From contig JAPZLL010000004.1 in the NCBI GenBank assembly GCA_036250225.1, positions 806,001 through 870,000 of the forward strand: a stretch of DNA of 64,000 bases. Reading direction: 5' to 3'. A model generated the notes under the pieces. It saw nothing but the letters and a program-made list of their open reading frames with translations. It made no database searches and was not told the origin of the DNA. Below are positions 9,695 through 20,835 of this stretch, piece after piece. Source of the stretch: Cercophora sp. LCS_1 (Eukaryota; Ascomycota; Sordariomycetes; Sordariales; Lasiosphaeriaceae). Position numbers and translations under genes: made by a program. Each line of letters begins with the position of its first letter. Positions within the stretch are counted from its first letter, which is position 1.

Positions 9695-10830
9695 GGTCGG
9701 GATTTTAGAGGGGTTATAATAAGATAAAATAACGAAGAAACGGTTCTTTATCCAGTTCCGCGAGCAAAAACTGGAGAGAATTGCATCGTCGCGGCGAATT
9801 GGGGAGCGGAAAGCGCGATGTGTTTGTTGGCTCGACGCCTCGTCGCACTCGTCAGCACCAGACGGGAATGATCACGCGAAGGGCAATCAATCCCCGTTGC
9901 CTCGGTTCGTCAGTCCGTCGGGGTCGCTTTGTGGTGTGACTTCCCCTCAGCGGCGTTGCGTTTCGAGGGTTAGGGTCGCATCGCCAAGGGTTTGGCTGGT
10001 CGCTGTGACCCATCGTCATCTTTCCCTGTCACGTTTGTCGTCGACCACGTCAAAAGTCGCCGCTCCGCTCCCTCTTTATGGATTTTGGCGTCGCGACGGT
10101 TCGGCCGGCGGCTTCTTCTTGACGGGCCCGTCTTTCAGTGGAGACGCGTCGGTCTGCCTCGCGACGAGCCGTCCCTCAATCGATAACAGCGCACAGCATG
10201 TCGGCATCAAGTGATCCAGCATTCGAATCCTATCGCCCTCACAAATCGGCAGGATCCTCGAGGGCAGTTTGCCTTCGCCCACCAGGCACCTTCGTCAGGA
10301 AATCGGAGCGAAAACGCGGGTCCGGCTCGGGTCCGAGCCTTCCCGAAGACGGGTGACAGGATCGGGATCGTGGGCTGCTGAGGGTTAGGGCTGATGATAG
10401 GAGAACAACTCTCGACCAACCCCCCTCTGACATGCAACATCGGAGCTCTTCAAGGAAGCCCACTAATCAGTTTATCACCATAGAACATAAATCTACCCAA
10501 TACTTGGCCTTGGGCGAGACGGTAGGGCTACGCTCTATAGAGAGAGATCGAAAATCGGCGGGCTTCTCGAAGCTCGAGGACGTTGTCAGTTTCATGCGAG
10601 AGAAGCATCCTCGCAAAGCAGCTCGCTGACGATTTATGGCACATTATAGGAGGTCTGCCATGACATAACGTTATCCGAATACCGAGGGGCCACTCCCGCG
10701 GCATCTAGCGTGACGGGAGGAGGCGTCCGGCCGCCGGACAGACAACGGTCACCAAGGATCAACACGCGACCCAGCGAGAGATGAACACAGATTCTCCTTC
10801 GTATCAACTAAAAACTAGACCCATCCACGT
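9695..10830. other. Intergenic region between FAD dehydrogenase and MFS genes
   Basis: The first 100 nt hold the A/T-rich promoter of the dehydrogenase. The rest shows only short overlapping frames (for example 9897-10214 plus) with no recognisable domain. The end near 10830 is probably the 3' UTR of the transporter. Confidence 0.45.
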
Positions 10831-12495
10831 CTAATGTGTCTCCCCCGCTACCGCCGTCCTCCTGTGCAGTTGCGCAAGCCAGGTCTTGCTCGTGGCCACG
10901 CGAATCTTCTTGCCCCAGATCATGAAGACGACCACAAATACATTATTCACAAAGAGCACGGCCGCAAACGCACCCGCGATAACCTTGGCATACCCGTTGT
11001 TCAGGATCCAGTTCAGCACCTCGATGCTCAGCCCGAAGCTGATAGCCTGCTTGCCCAGGTTCATAATGATCAACATCTCGGACAGGTTGGCCGTGTACGA
11101 GTCGACAGCGTACGCCAGCGTCACGGTGAAGTAAAAATACCCAGCCCACTGCGTCAGGCCTACACCAAACATGTAGCCGAGCCAGTGCAAGTCGTATTCG
11201 GCCGTCAGACCAAAGGTGATTTGTCCGATGGGCGCCACGATCATGGGGAGCAGGAGGATGCCGAGACGCATTTCGGCTTCGCGGATGCCGTTGTTGCGCT
11301 TAGTCAGCTTGGCGGCCAGGATGTCGCTCGCGGGGAGGAAGATCAAAGCCAGCCCGAAACCGATGATGCTGGCGATGGCGTGCAGGCCTGCGTTGGTGGG
11401 CGACCAGCTGTAGGGCGGCGCGACAATCTTGAGGGGGAAGATGAAGCTGAAGGCGAAGCCTGAGAGGCCGATGTAGATGCCATACGTGGTGATGACCCAG
11501 AAGGTGGACGGGACAAGGAGATACGTGAAGGAGCGAGCGATGGTCATGAAGAACTCGGACTCGTGATCGATCGAGCTCCACGGCTTGAGCTGCTCGAGGA
11601 GGGGCTTTCGAGGCGGGATACCGCTGTCCGAGTCGTTCTCGTGCTCGGTGACGTGCGACTCCTTAGTAGTAAGGTCGGTCTCATTGGGCGGTGTCGACGG
11701 TGGGGTGACAAGCTTGCGCACATAGCGCGTCTCTTCGACGTAGAAGAATGCAAGGATGAGCAGGGCCATGGCGAAGGCGAACTCGACATAGAAGAAGAGG
11801 TTCCACGAGTACCCGGCTGCGAGCATGAAGCCTGAGAACATGGGGCCCGTAGCGCCTAGGCATAGGGCTACGGTGTACCAGCCCAGCTTCTTGCCGCGCT
11901 CGTGGATGAAGAAGATGTCGTTGACGAGCTGCACCGGCAGAGCTTCGCACACACCCGAGCCAAAAGCATGGAGCACCCGCGCCCCCATGAGCTCGGCGTA
12001 CGACTTGCACTGGGAGGCCCAGATGACACCGACGGCGTACAGCACGAGCGACATGAGCATGATGGGGCGCCGGCCAAACTTGCGGTACATCGGCACGAGG
12101 ATGAGACTGCCGAAGCCAAACGCCAGGTTGGGGTAGTTGATCAGCCCGGCGGCCGTGTTGGGGTCGATCTGGAAGACCTCGGACCACAGGCCGATGTAGG
12201 TCGACGGGCCGATCAGGGCCGAGTTACCCAGGAACGAGAAGAGGGCACAGCAGAGGAGGATCATGTGTTTCTTCAAGGCTGGCCACTGGAGGGGGTCGTT
12301 GGGATCCGACGACGGCACCGGAAAAAGGGCCTGCCCATAATGCGTCTCCTCACCCTCGCGGGCGTTCAGGTTGACGGTGCCCGGGACGTCTTCCTCGTGG
12401 GCGTGGCTGCATTCTTGTCAGTGGTGGGGTGTCTTCGGTCAAGTCTTGGTCTGGTGGGAGCCGTACCTGTGCACATCGTGTCTGACGGCGCCCAT
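10831..12495 (-). CDS. MFS transporter (DHA1-like)
   Basis: Major facilitator transporter of 534 residues. Exon 1 is 12467-12495 (29 nt) and exon 2 is 10831-12406. The 60-nt intron has a GTACGG donor, CTGAC branch site and GCAG acceptor. The spliced N-terminus runs HAHEEDVPGTVNL and then HYGQALFPVPSSDPNDPLQW, the usual cytosolic lead-in of fungal drug/proton antiporters. After it come about twelve hydrophobic segments with a charged central loop around ESHVTEHENDSDSG. The signature loop after the second TM, RKFGRRPIMLMS, is present. Starting at the internal ATG near 12318 would lose the conserved lead-in, so the spliced start is preferred. Substrate is unknown; plasma-membrane export of small molecules is the usual role. 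No biosynthetic cluster lies around it. Confidence 0.88.
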
Positions 12496-14914
12496 CTTGA
12501 GATCAAGTGTCGCAGTCGACACTGGCTTGGTACCTGACCGTGAATTAGGTTTAACACGCAGAATCCAGGGTCTAAGGAACGCGACGGGGCATGAACGGCG
12601 GTAGTTATATAAATCTGGTTGCGACCACGGCGCTCGGACGATGGCTGTTGGAGGTGGCCAGACCGGGTCGCCAGGATCGCTGGCAGGGGAACGCCGCGCA
12701 TGATATGGATGCGACGAACACCATCACGACAGGGTATTGCTCCCACCCGGCGCTCAGCGTTGCTCTCCTGTCGCTGCGGGGGTGCCGGGTCTAGGGTTCC
12801 GTTGTCTCCTTCATCCTGAACTCTGCGAACGACGACAACGAACCAACAATGTTGACCACATTTACACCCATGCATATGCACACACATACATGATGGACGC
12901 GGGCAATATCGAACAAATGCAAGCGCTCCAAACCAAAGGGGTCAGGAGGAGGTGAGCCCGCGGCACAGGCTAATTTGTGGCGGTCTGACATGCATCCTGA
13001 GCGGCCTTCGTCTGGTCTTTTTTCTGCCTTCCTTCTGCACGGCAATGGTGCGCTCAGCAGTGTTTTCTAGACCACGCCCTGGAAGCTTGGCCCGCGTGGC
13101 AAATCTGGTTCGCAGCGCCTCTCGCTCCGCAGAACTCCTGGGGGGGGGCAATTTCGCACGACACGGGAAGACGTTGTGTGTTCTATGGGTGCCGGGGTGG
13201 GTTGTGCTGCATCTCGCGCTTGGCGCAGCAGCCAACAACGTGTTTTCGTTTCCTTGCTCCCTTGTAATCGCAGGCTTTTTCCCCAATCCTTCCCCCTCTT
13301 TTTCTTTTTGGCGTCCCGTGGCGCAACTTGCGAGTCCATTCGGAGGTTTTTGTCTACGAGAGGGTGAATTGGCAGAACGCCTCCCCCGCTGATTGTGCAT
13401 GGAAGGAGTTCGGCAATAACCTCGTAAGCCCGGCCGCCCGAGCATCGATGATGAGGGGAAGACTCACAGCTTCAATGGCATTCTCTGTCAACGCGGGCAA
13501 TTGGGAGGGTCGGTGTTTACGAGCGTCGTTTCTTGGTTCAGATCAATTACAGATCTCATATGGGTCGACGACGGGAACCATGTAACGGGGCTCCAATTTT
13601 ATATAGCTCCATGTTTATGCCGGCGAGGGCAAGCCAGATCCGCGGGATCATCGCCAAGCCCGTCCAAGTGCCATTCTTCTGCCGGAGGATGGGGAGAGGG
13701 TCTTCTGCCACTGTGGATGGAGCATACTGTTGATGCTTGTCAACTTGACACTGGGTCAGTGGATGCATTCAGATTGACAGCTTCGCAGCTTGGAAGGAGG
13801 ATGGGACAGCATCGAGGCCCGACATGGAGGTGCGCTTCCAATCCTACATCCGCAGTCAGACCCCGGTGCAATGTCGGCAACAGGAGTGATCGTCGCCGAA
13901 ACAAACATCAATGTGGTAGGATTGTGCCGGTTACAGATACCACACACCAGCGCTGACCAGACGAGGATGGAAAAACGCCCACCCATTATTAACCGCCTCG
14001 CCAGACATCTGCGACCAGTCTCAATCTGTCCCTTTACGCTGTGCCGTCCACCGGTGTGCAATGTTTCATTTTGTGTTGTCGTCCTCGCTGTCGTCGGTTT
14101 TTTTGCTTGGTGGAACCAAAGAACAGCGCATCACGGATCCGATGACCGCAAGAAATAAGAACCTTGCACTAGCCCCCTCTGCTTTCTAATCCGCGTCTGA
14201 TAACATCGGCCCAGAAACTACGACGGGATGCTGCTGAGAAGATGGCGAGTGGTGACCTGCAATAACGGTGCATGCAACCACACACATCAGACACACCCTC
14301 GGCACCTACTAGAACCCCCGACTTTTCTCCTCTCTCCAAACCAAGGTCGCACAAGATCTCCAACAGGACTTGGGGATCTTGTCTGTGTGCCTGGTCGGCC
14401 CGGTTCCATTCCATTTTACCACAATGCGATTCGTGCTGTGCTCCCAGTCGGTGAGGTGAGATGCCGGAGACATGGAAAAGACATGTCGTTTTTGGGTCTC
14501 ACGACTTTTTGGTGGAGCGCAGTCATACACTCACTGCAAATGAATCACCCGGGTACTCTAACCATCATTTTTCAAGGTGCTTGAAAAAAAAAGGAACGCC
14601 TCCTCCGTCTGATGTGAGATTTTGGTTCCCTTTTTTCTCCGTGAAGCGGGTTTGGTTTGGTACCGACCAGATTTTTAATCATCCGATTTTTGTTCTGGTG
14701 CACAAGCATGCGCACAGTCATCGGCCGCCGGTAAAAAATGATCTTGCATGAAGGGTTGCTGACGACATGGAGCCACGACGGGAGGAGGAGTTGGCATTTG
14801 ATCACGGGATTTTTTTGATGAAGTTTGACGATGTTTGACCATGAAGTTTCTGTAGGTATTGATGATGAACTGGATACACGCCTGAAAAAAAGAGAAAGTC
14901 CGCCATTCACGTTT
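12496..14914. other. Intergenic region, 2.4 kb
   Basis: No gene can be supported. Frames such as 12952-13392 and 13790-14158 (plus) or 12942-13445 (minus) overlap on opposite strands and lack known domains. The segment next to 12496 is the MFS promoter. Confidence 0.45.
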
Positions 14915-14948
14915 ACTCCTCCTTCTCCTCCTCCTTCTCCTCCTCCTC
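14915..14948. repeat. TCC/TTC microsatellite
   Basis: A pyrimidine triplet tract made of CTCCTC and CTTCTC units, continued less perfectly to about 15020. It lies just past the stop of the small protein gene and so probably in its 3' UTR as a purine tract in the RNA. Confidence 0.8.
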
Positions 14949-14996
14949 GTGTGTGCTCCTTTATCTCCTTTTATCTCCTGTTTACTCCTTTTCCTC

Positions 14997-15386
14997 CTAT
15001 TTCTCCGTTTTCTCCTTCTGCTGCTGCCTCGGAGAAAATTTCATCTTGGGCTCCGCATCCCTCCCCCATCCACCGACACCCTGCGACGTCTCGTACCCGC
15101 CGATGCCCATGGCCGTTCCCATGGCGAGTTTACCGGCCGGTTGGTTGCCTGCTACGCCTGGACGGTTCTTACCCCATTCTACGATCTCGGCGAGCGTCAT
15201 GCCCGTGGCTTTCTTCAGGTCTTCGTCGTTCCAGGGCTTGTTACGGCCCATTCGGGCGTCCATGTAGCGTGCGTAGAGGGACTTCTTCTCCTTTAGTTCT
15301 GGTCGTTGTTCGGCTTCGGGTTTGGCGAGGGATGGGGCTGTGGAGGTGAGGCTTGAGGTGCTTGAGGTTGGGTGGTAGGTTGACAT
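14997..15386 (-). CDS. Small conserved fungal protein of unknown function
   Basis: Single exon, 129 residues. The N-terminus is Ser/Thr-rich. A charged core reads KKSLYARYMDARMGRNKPW, then NDEDLKKATGMTLAEIVEWG, then a Gly-rich GVAGNQ...GGYETSQGVGGWG tail. It has no signal peptide and no membrane segment and looks largely disordered. I believe similar short proteins with the RNKPW(N/T)DE motif occur in other filamentous ascomycetes, but I cannot give a function. Support comes from the complex, non-repetitive core and a clean ATG; it stands alone, over 1.6 kb from the next gene. Confidence 0.65.
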   Translation of the reverse strand: MSTYHPTSSTSSLTSTAPSLAKPEAEQRPELKEKKSLYARYMDARMGRNKPWNDEDLKKATGMTLAEIVEWGKNRPGVAGNQPAGKLAMGTAMGIGGYETSQGVGGWGRDAEPKMKFSPRQQQKEKTEK

Positions 15387-17056
15387 TTTGATGGGTTAGG
15401 TTTCGGCTTTCAGGTGTTGGAGTTGGTTGATGTTACATTAGTGATTTGGGGTTCTGGAGAGAAAAAGTAGATTAAGTGAAGATGAGGACTAAGACTGGAG
15501 AGCCCTAGATACTTTATCTGGGCGGTTTTATACCGGACAACAACGGATATCGCTGCTGTGCCGCGAGACAACAGGGTGTCACCAAAGGCAACAGTGTCAG
15601 TTGGCCGAGGCTGTGTGAGTATCGAATGGGGTCTCGAATGAGTGAGGTTTTGTGTTACGTCAGTTATCTAGCAGGTTGGTTACATAGGTATCCAATGAAA
15701 CGTCGCTAGGTGTTGTTGACAACTAAGGATTCTGCCTTGCATGTCCGAGTGACACCGGAAGGAATCCGCATTCTAGTCTTGATGGCGGCGTCGATCCCGG
15801 GATATTTTCGAAGGCGGTTCGATTTGCCAACCACCATCATTGAGGTATTTTAGCATCGGTAATGTTTTGGGTATCGATGGGGGCAAGAACTGTGCCGATC
15901 ATTGGACTGGAGCAGTGCGGCTGTGTCAAAGGACCGGAGGGGAGTGCTGGCGATTCGTGGTTGCTTGGATTGGTGAATAGGTGAGGGTTGGAGATGGGTG
16001 TCGAGTTGATGGTTCGATTCGAACTGTGCTCGGAGAACATTATGTTTGGCTTGGGCCTGACATGAAGAAAAACAGGGGTGAGGGGAGGAAAATCTTGTCA
16101 AAAGAAACAATGGCAAATGATACATGTGCGATTTTTCACCGACTCATGCGGAGATTCCATGTCGATGCATCTACAAGACGCGCGCCGGCACTAGCCGGCG
16201 GGCATTCGGTGCGGCTCCGTAGCGTGCGTGTGCCAGGCATTCGGCGCTGGGAGTGCGCAGCGGCCGGTGGCAGCGATTGCCGCGCCCAACCGTCAAGCTT
16301 GAAGCTCAACCCCGCAGTCGAAAAACGGATTGTTCCGGTGGGTTGACAAAAAAATGATTGAATTAATCTCTCTTGCGAGTCATATGTGACTACTTTATAC
16401 CGTGTCACTCGTATCGCATTTTGAAGAATGCGGCATCGTGACGCTTGACTCCGGCCGGAGCGGGGCTGTCTTCCCGTTCGGCTTCGGCCGGCTTCCAGAA
16501 GGGGGCGGCGCACCGTTTGGTGGGGTGATACTTCCGGCTTGCAGTGCACAGTTCATCGTTTCCTATGCTCTGGTACTTTTTTCCTTCCTTCCAGGATTGC
16601 AAAAGTACACGTCGTGCGCACCATACCCTCCCTGTCTTCTGAGGATCAAGAAGGTGTGCGGGATGCGCCCCAGAGCCGGAAGGTGCGACGCTGCCTACCA
16701 CGCGGGGGGGATTTCGCGATGATGCAACCCCGCCGTTGACCAAGCACACGCGAAGGATCAAAAAAGAAAGGGAGACCCGATCGCAACCATGTCGCTTTTA
16801 GGTGCTGACCCGAACCGCCCGACAGCCACTGACGACAAGCGCGCGCCATCCCCCACCCCTGTTCTGCTTGGGAAACGGACAGAAGCAAAAAAACGGACGC
16901 GACGCGACGCGAGCGAAATGGCGTTCTTCAACACCACGAGCAACACCGGGTATCAACTACGTATCGACTATCTTGAGCCCCTGATTATATACAATGGACA
17001 TGGACTAATATCCAAATGTGTAACACATCGTATCGTACACCTCAGATCCTCGCGCC
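15387..17056. other. Intergenic region, 1.7 kb
   Basis: Nothing that I can support as a gene. The frames present (for example 16136-16549 minus) are Arg/Ser-rich and overlap frames on the other strand. The first few hundred bases are the promoter of the small protein gene; the end by 17056 is the 3' UTR of the GH13 gene. Confidence 0.45.
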
Positions 17057-18753
17057 TTAGGCAAGGAACGCCATCGCACCGAGCGCGACGATGGCCATGA
17101 ACCCGGTCTTGGCTCCCAATCCAGCAGCACTGTTCTTCGGTCCAGCAGGCGTGGTAGCAGGGCAGAGCCCGGATCCTTCCAAAAGGTTCTTCGATGCATA
17201 CGCCTTAGGCTCGCCGTTCCCCATGTACGCGGGGAAAGAGCCGGTACCATCGGCCACCGTCTCGGTGCAGTCGAGGACCTCGACAATAGCGGCACTGGGC
17301 TTGAAGCCATCGAGGTTGAGCGTATAGATGTCGCCCTTGCTAGCCTTGTTGGTGATGCAAAAGACAACCTCACTACCGCTGGGGCCCTTGCGCAAGCAGA
17401 GGTGGTTGTTGTCGACCTGGATCGCCTGGGAAGGGGACTCGAGATAGTCCTTGTTGAACTTGATGGCCTGATTGCGGAGCTTGTTAAGTGCGGACGTTAA
17501 GACGAAAAGCGGATGTGTCTTGTTGTAACCAGACTCCCAGAGGGGCTCACGGTTGAAGGGCGTGCCGTTGCCCTTGAAGTGCTGCTCCTGGCCTTGGTAG
17601 ACTGCGAGGAGTTAGCTGGGCTCCTGAAGGTGAAAACCCAAGAACTGACCGGTGGGGATGCCATCATTGAGCAGGACGTAAGTCATTGCGTTCTTGGCAA
17701 GCGCAAGGTCGTCGTTCTTGCTGGCGAAGCGAGGCATGTCGTGGTTCTCGATGAACGTGCCGAGGGCAAACGTGTCATTGCAGTCAGTCCTTCCTTGGTT
17801 GCGCACCTCATCCAGAGCCTCGAACGAGCCGCCGTTGAACGCGGCATCGAGCGGGTAGTAGTCGAGGTAGTTGGGCATGCCGGGCAGGAGACCCTTCGTC
17901 TGATAAGGGCAGAAGTCGGCCGTCATGCCGGTGAGGACTTCACCAAACGCGAAGACGCCAGAGGCCTCGACGAAGCGGGGGAGGAAGGCATCGTTGATGT
18001 GCTTTGCGGCGTCGATACGCAAGCCGTCAATCGAATAGTTGGAAACCAGCTGCTTGATCCACTTCTCGAACTCGGAGATGACGGGCTCCGTCTCAGTGGC
18101 GAGGTCGGCGAGAGCAACGCCATATGGATACAGCCAGCAGTTCTGATAGTTCTCGGCGTCTTCCCAGTCGGTGACATTGCAGTACGGGTGAAAGTACTTC
18201 TTGTCATCGAACGGGTTGAACTTGGAGAAATCGACCTTGGGGGGAATCACGTTGTCAAAGGCCTGGGCCATGTTGTTGGCGACCACGTCCACCATCAACA
18301 GCATGTCGCGCTTGTGGAGCTCATCGACGAGCTCCTTGAAGTCCTGCTCGGTTCCGAACTTATCGTTCAGTGCATAGTTGTCAACGGACCAGTAGCCGTG
18401 GTAGGCATCTCCGACAGCGGTATGTTCCTCGAAGTTCTTGACGATTGGGCTGATCTGGATGGCAGTGAAGCCCATTTCTACACGTCATATTGGCGGGCTG
18501 TTGGGTTGAAGGTTGATGGAGAGGGCGTCTTACCTTGGATGTAGTCCAGATTCTTGGTCAGGCCAGCCCAGGTGCCGCCGCAGAACAGATGGGCCTCGCA
18601 GGTGTGGTCCGTCGAACCATCGGTGCGCGCGTAGCGGTCAATCATAACCTGGTAAATGGATCGCGACTTCCATTCTTGGATGTCGGCGGCGCTGCTCAGG
18701 CCCGAGAGAACCAGCGAGGCCGCAGCCGCAACGCTCAGGAGCGAGGAACGCAT
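17057..18753 (-). CDS. amyD: GPI-anchored GH13 alpha-amylase/glucanotransferase (AmyD/AgtA type)
   Basis: Secreted GH13 enzyme of 530 residues. Exons are 18534-18753, 17650-18477 and 17057-17601. The introns (56 and 48 nt) have GTAAG...TAG and GTCAG...GCAG ends, and both joins keep frame. A signal peptide covers residues 1-22 and a C-terminal hydrophobic tail after a small-residue site (GPKNSAAG) predicts a GPI anchor. Catalytic residues are visible: nucleophile in GLRIDAAKH (about D229), acid/base in FGEV (about E253) and transition-state Asp in FIENHD (about D320). Region I reads DVVANN, with Asn in place of the usual His, as reported for the GPI-anchored 4-alpha-glucanotransferases AgtA/AgtB of Aspergillus niger. 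The gene diverges from the alpha-1,3-glucan synthase. In Aspergillus and Histoplasma such amylase-like proteins influence cell-wall alpha-glucan. Transferase versus hydrolase activity is inferred. Confidence 0.92.
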
Positions 18754-20835
18754 GGTGTTTCGAGAAAGCGAGTGACTGGGGTGAGCTTCTTCCGGATCCT
18801 TTTCCTCCACCTAATCCATCCAAAGAGAACAAAAAACGAGTGTGGTGATGTGCCCAAAAAGGAAGCAACGACGGGAAGGAGTGACAGCAGCGGGTTGGCT
18901 CAGCGTATGCACGGGGAATTTGGGCCCTATGGGACCGGAAGAGACGGAGGTGGATACAGCCACTGTGCCGGCGCGACACAGGGCCGCAAGCACACTCGTG
19001 AGGCCCCTGGAACCTTGTGATATCCATCTCCAGGAACTATGGTGGAGCAGGCGATGAAAATGCTCCGTTTCAGGCATTCTGGCAGGGGTGTCGATTGAAA
19101 CGGAGCAAAAACGGCAAAAGCGTTGCAGTGCGGGCGACAGAAGATGGCGCCAGCCTGCCTGCTTTGACGGGCCCACCCCGGTTAACATTAGCAGAGGGGA
19201 CGTCATTTTGGCAGCGAAATTTTCACTCCAGCGCTTTTCCACTGATCGCCCAGTTCTCACTCCCGACTTCACAGCGACCGCTCTTGCATCTCCCGCGCTG
19301 GAAGCGGCAGAGCTCTTTACTTTGCATTTCTGTATTTTTGATGCCTTAGCCGATGGCGTAACCTTCGATGCACACGTCGGCCACGAAAACAGTGACCTTT
19401 GCGAAATGTTCCTGGTCAAGACAGCTGGTCAGGGGAAGTCTCCAGTCAAGAGACCCATAAGAGATCCACCGCACCCGGGATGTCGAGGGGCGATGCCTTG
19501 ATCAAACAACACGCTTTGCTTCAGAAGTGGAGGATGCTACCGCGCCGTTGTGGCACCAGGTAGCTTTCCCAATTGCGAGCAAGGTGCCTGGACTGAGGAC
19601 CCCGTTTTGTCCTTGTCGCGCTTCTGGTGGGGTTCCTTATCGAATCGCACACTGTTTAGCGAGCCCCCCGCCATCACACAAACATGCTGAGCTCTGACTG
19701 ACAGGTCGGTTTCGAGCCTGGACGCTTTCGACTCTAGATCTTGTTTCTGCTCCTCTTGTCAGGTAGCGCCGTTCCACCTTTGCTGCCAGCACGGCTATCT
19801 GTCTCATCAAGGCCATGGGTGCTCGGGATAGCCGCTGCGAAGCGAAGCGACCGGCTGACCGAGGAAACAATGTGTGGGACACAAAACGCATCAACCAGAA
19901 TTCCGGGCCTTATGGTTGGTGGGACGGCAGATCTCTCTGGACCGAATTTGCCGCTCAAGGGTCAACAACCCTTCTGCGCGCAAGTCCTCTCGTATCGAAG
20001 GTGTCCATGCCAGTGAACCCACAGTGGTCGGAGGAAAACCCACTTGCGACTGAACTGGCCCTCTTTGCCAAGCCATCGCCAGGTACACGAGACAATGCGA
20101 CTCCAGCCGGCCACAAGCGCTGGATGCATACCCCATCCTGGACCGTTCCGAGAGTGGCAACATGACCGTTGCAGAAACGCAGCTGTCGCCGCCTTTACCT
20201 CCTCGCCCTGTTGGCCGCTCTCGTGGTGAACATGGAACGGGGCACCGGCGTTGTGCCGAAAAAAAAAAAAAGAAAAGGCATCATTATGATTATGAACGAG
20301 ATGGAGTGTTGTTACACGCTGCCGAACTTGATGTCTGCCGTGTTCTCACCGGTTTAATCCTGAAGTTGCCACTTCCGGACGGCGGCGTCACACAAACCAC
20401 CATCTCTCGAAAAGGGGCCTCTTGCCAAGCGTCTCGATACCGGGTGGGCCGACGACTCTGGCATCCCTGCACCGGCCTCTCCCACCATCATGGAAGCGGT
20501 GGGAGGGTCGGATGCCCAACAAGTGCGTGGTGAAGCGGCCGTATCCTGGTATCATCGCGACCCCCTTTCCGCCGGTGGATCTTCTGGGCTGATACGAACA
20601 AGTTCGTTCGCGGGACTGCCAGCCACCGGCTTCTGCTGCTCTAATCTGCCACAAGCCTGGGACATGTCCTTTTCCCTCTGTCAACATCGTCTTCAAGTTC
20701 CATTGTTGTCCTTCGCTATCGTGGCGCACCTCGGACTCTGGATCCGACCTGTGTCCCTCTGTTTTTCTCGTTGTCTTGTCTCTCGTTTACTTTGCTCGCC
20801 GTCGCTCCCCATGAGGTGGTGAGCGGCAGGTTATA
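18754..20835. promoter_or_regulatory. Shared divergent promoter region of amyD and ags1
   Basis: 2.08 kb between the two divergent start codons, without a credible gene of its own. The sequence is of mixed composition and includes a run of twelve A at 20260-20271. The shared spacer could co-regulate the two alpha-glucan genes. I can point to no specific operator; binding sites were not scanned systematically. Confidence 0.5.

Noticed and set aside
17513..18544. 343-codon plus-strand frame opposite amyD
   Set aside because: Same cause: antisense shadow of a well-identified gene, and it spans that gene's introns without meaning.
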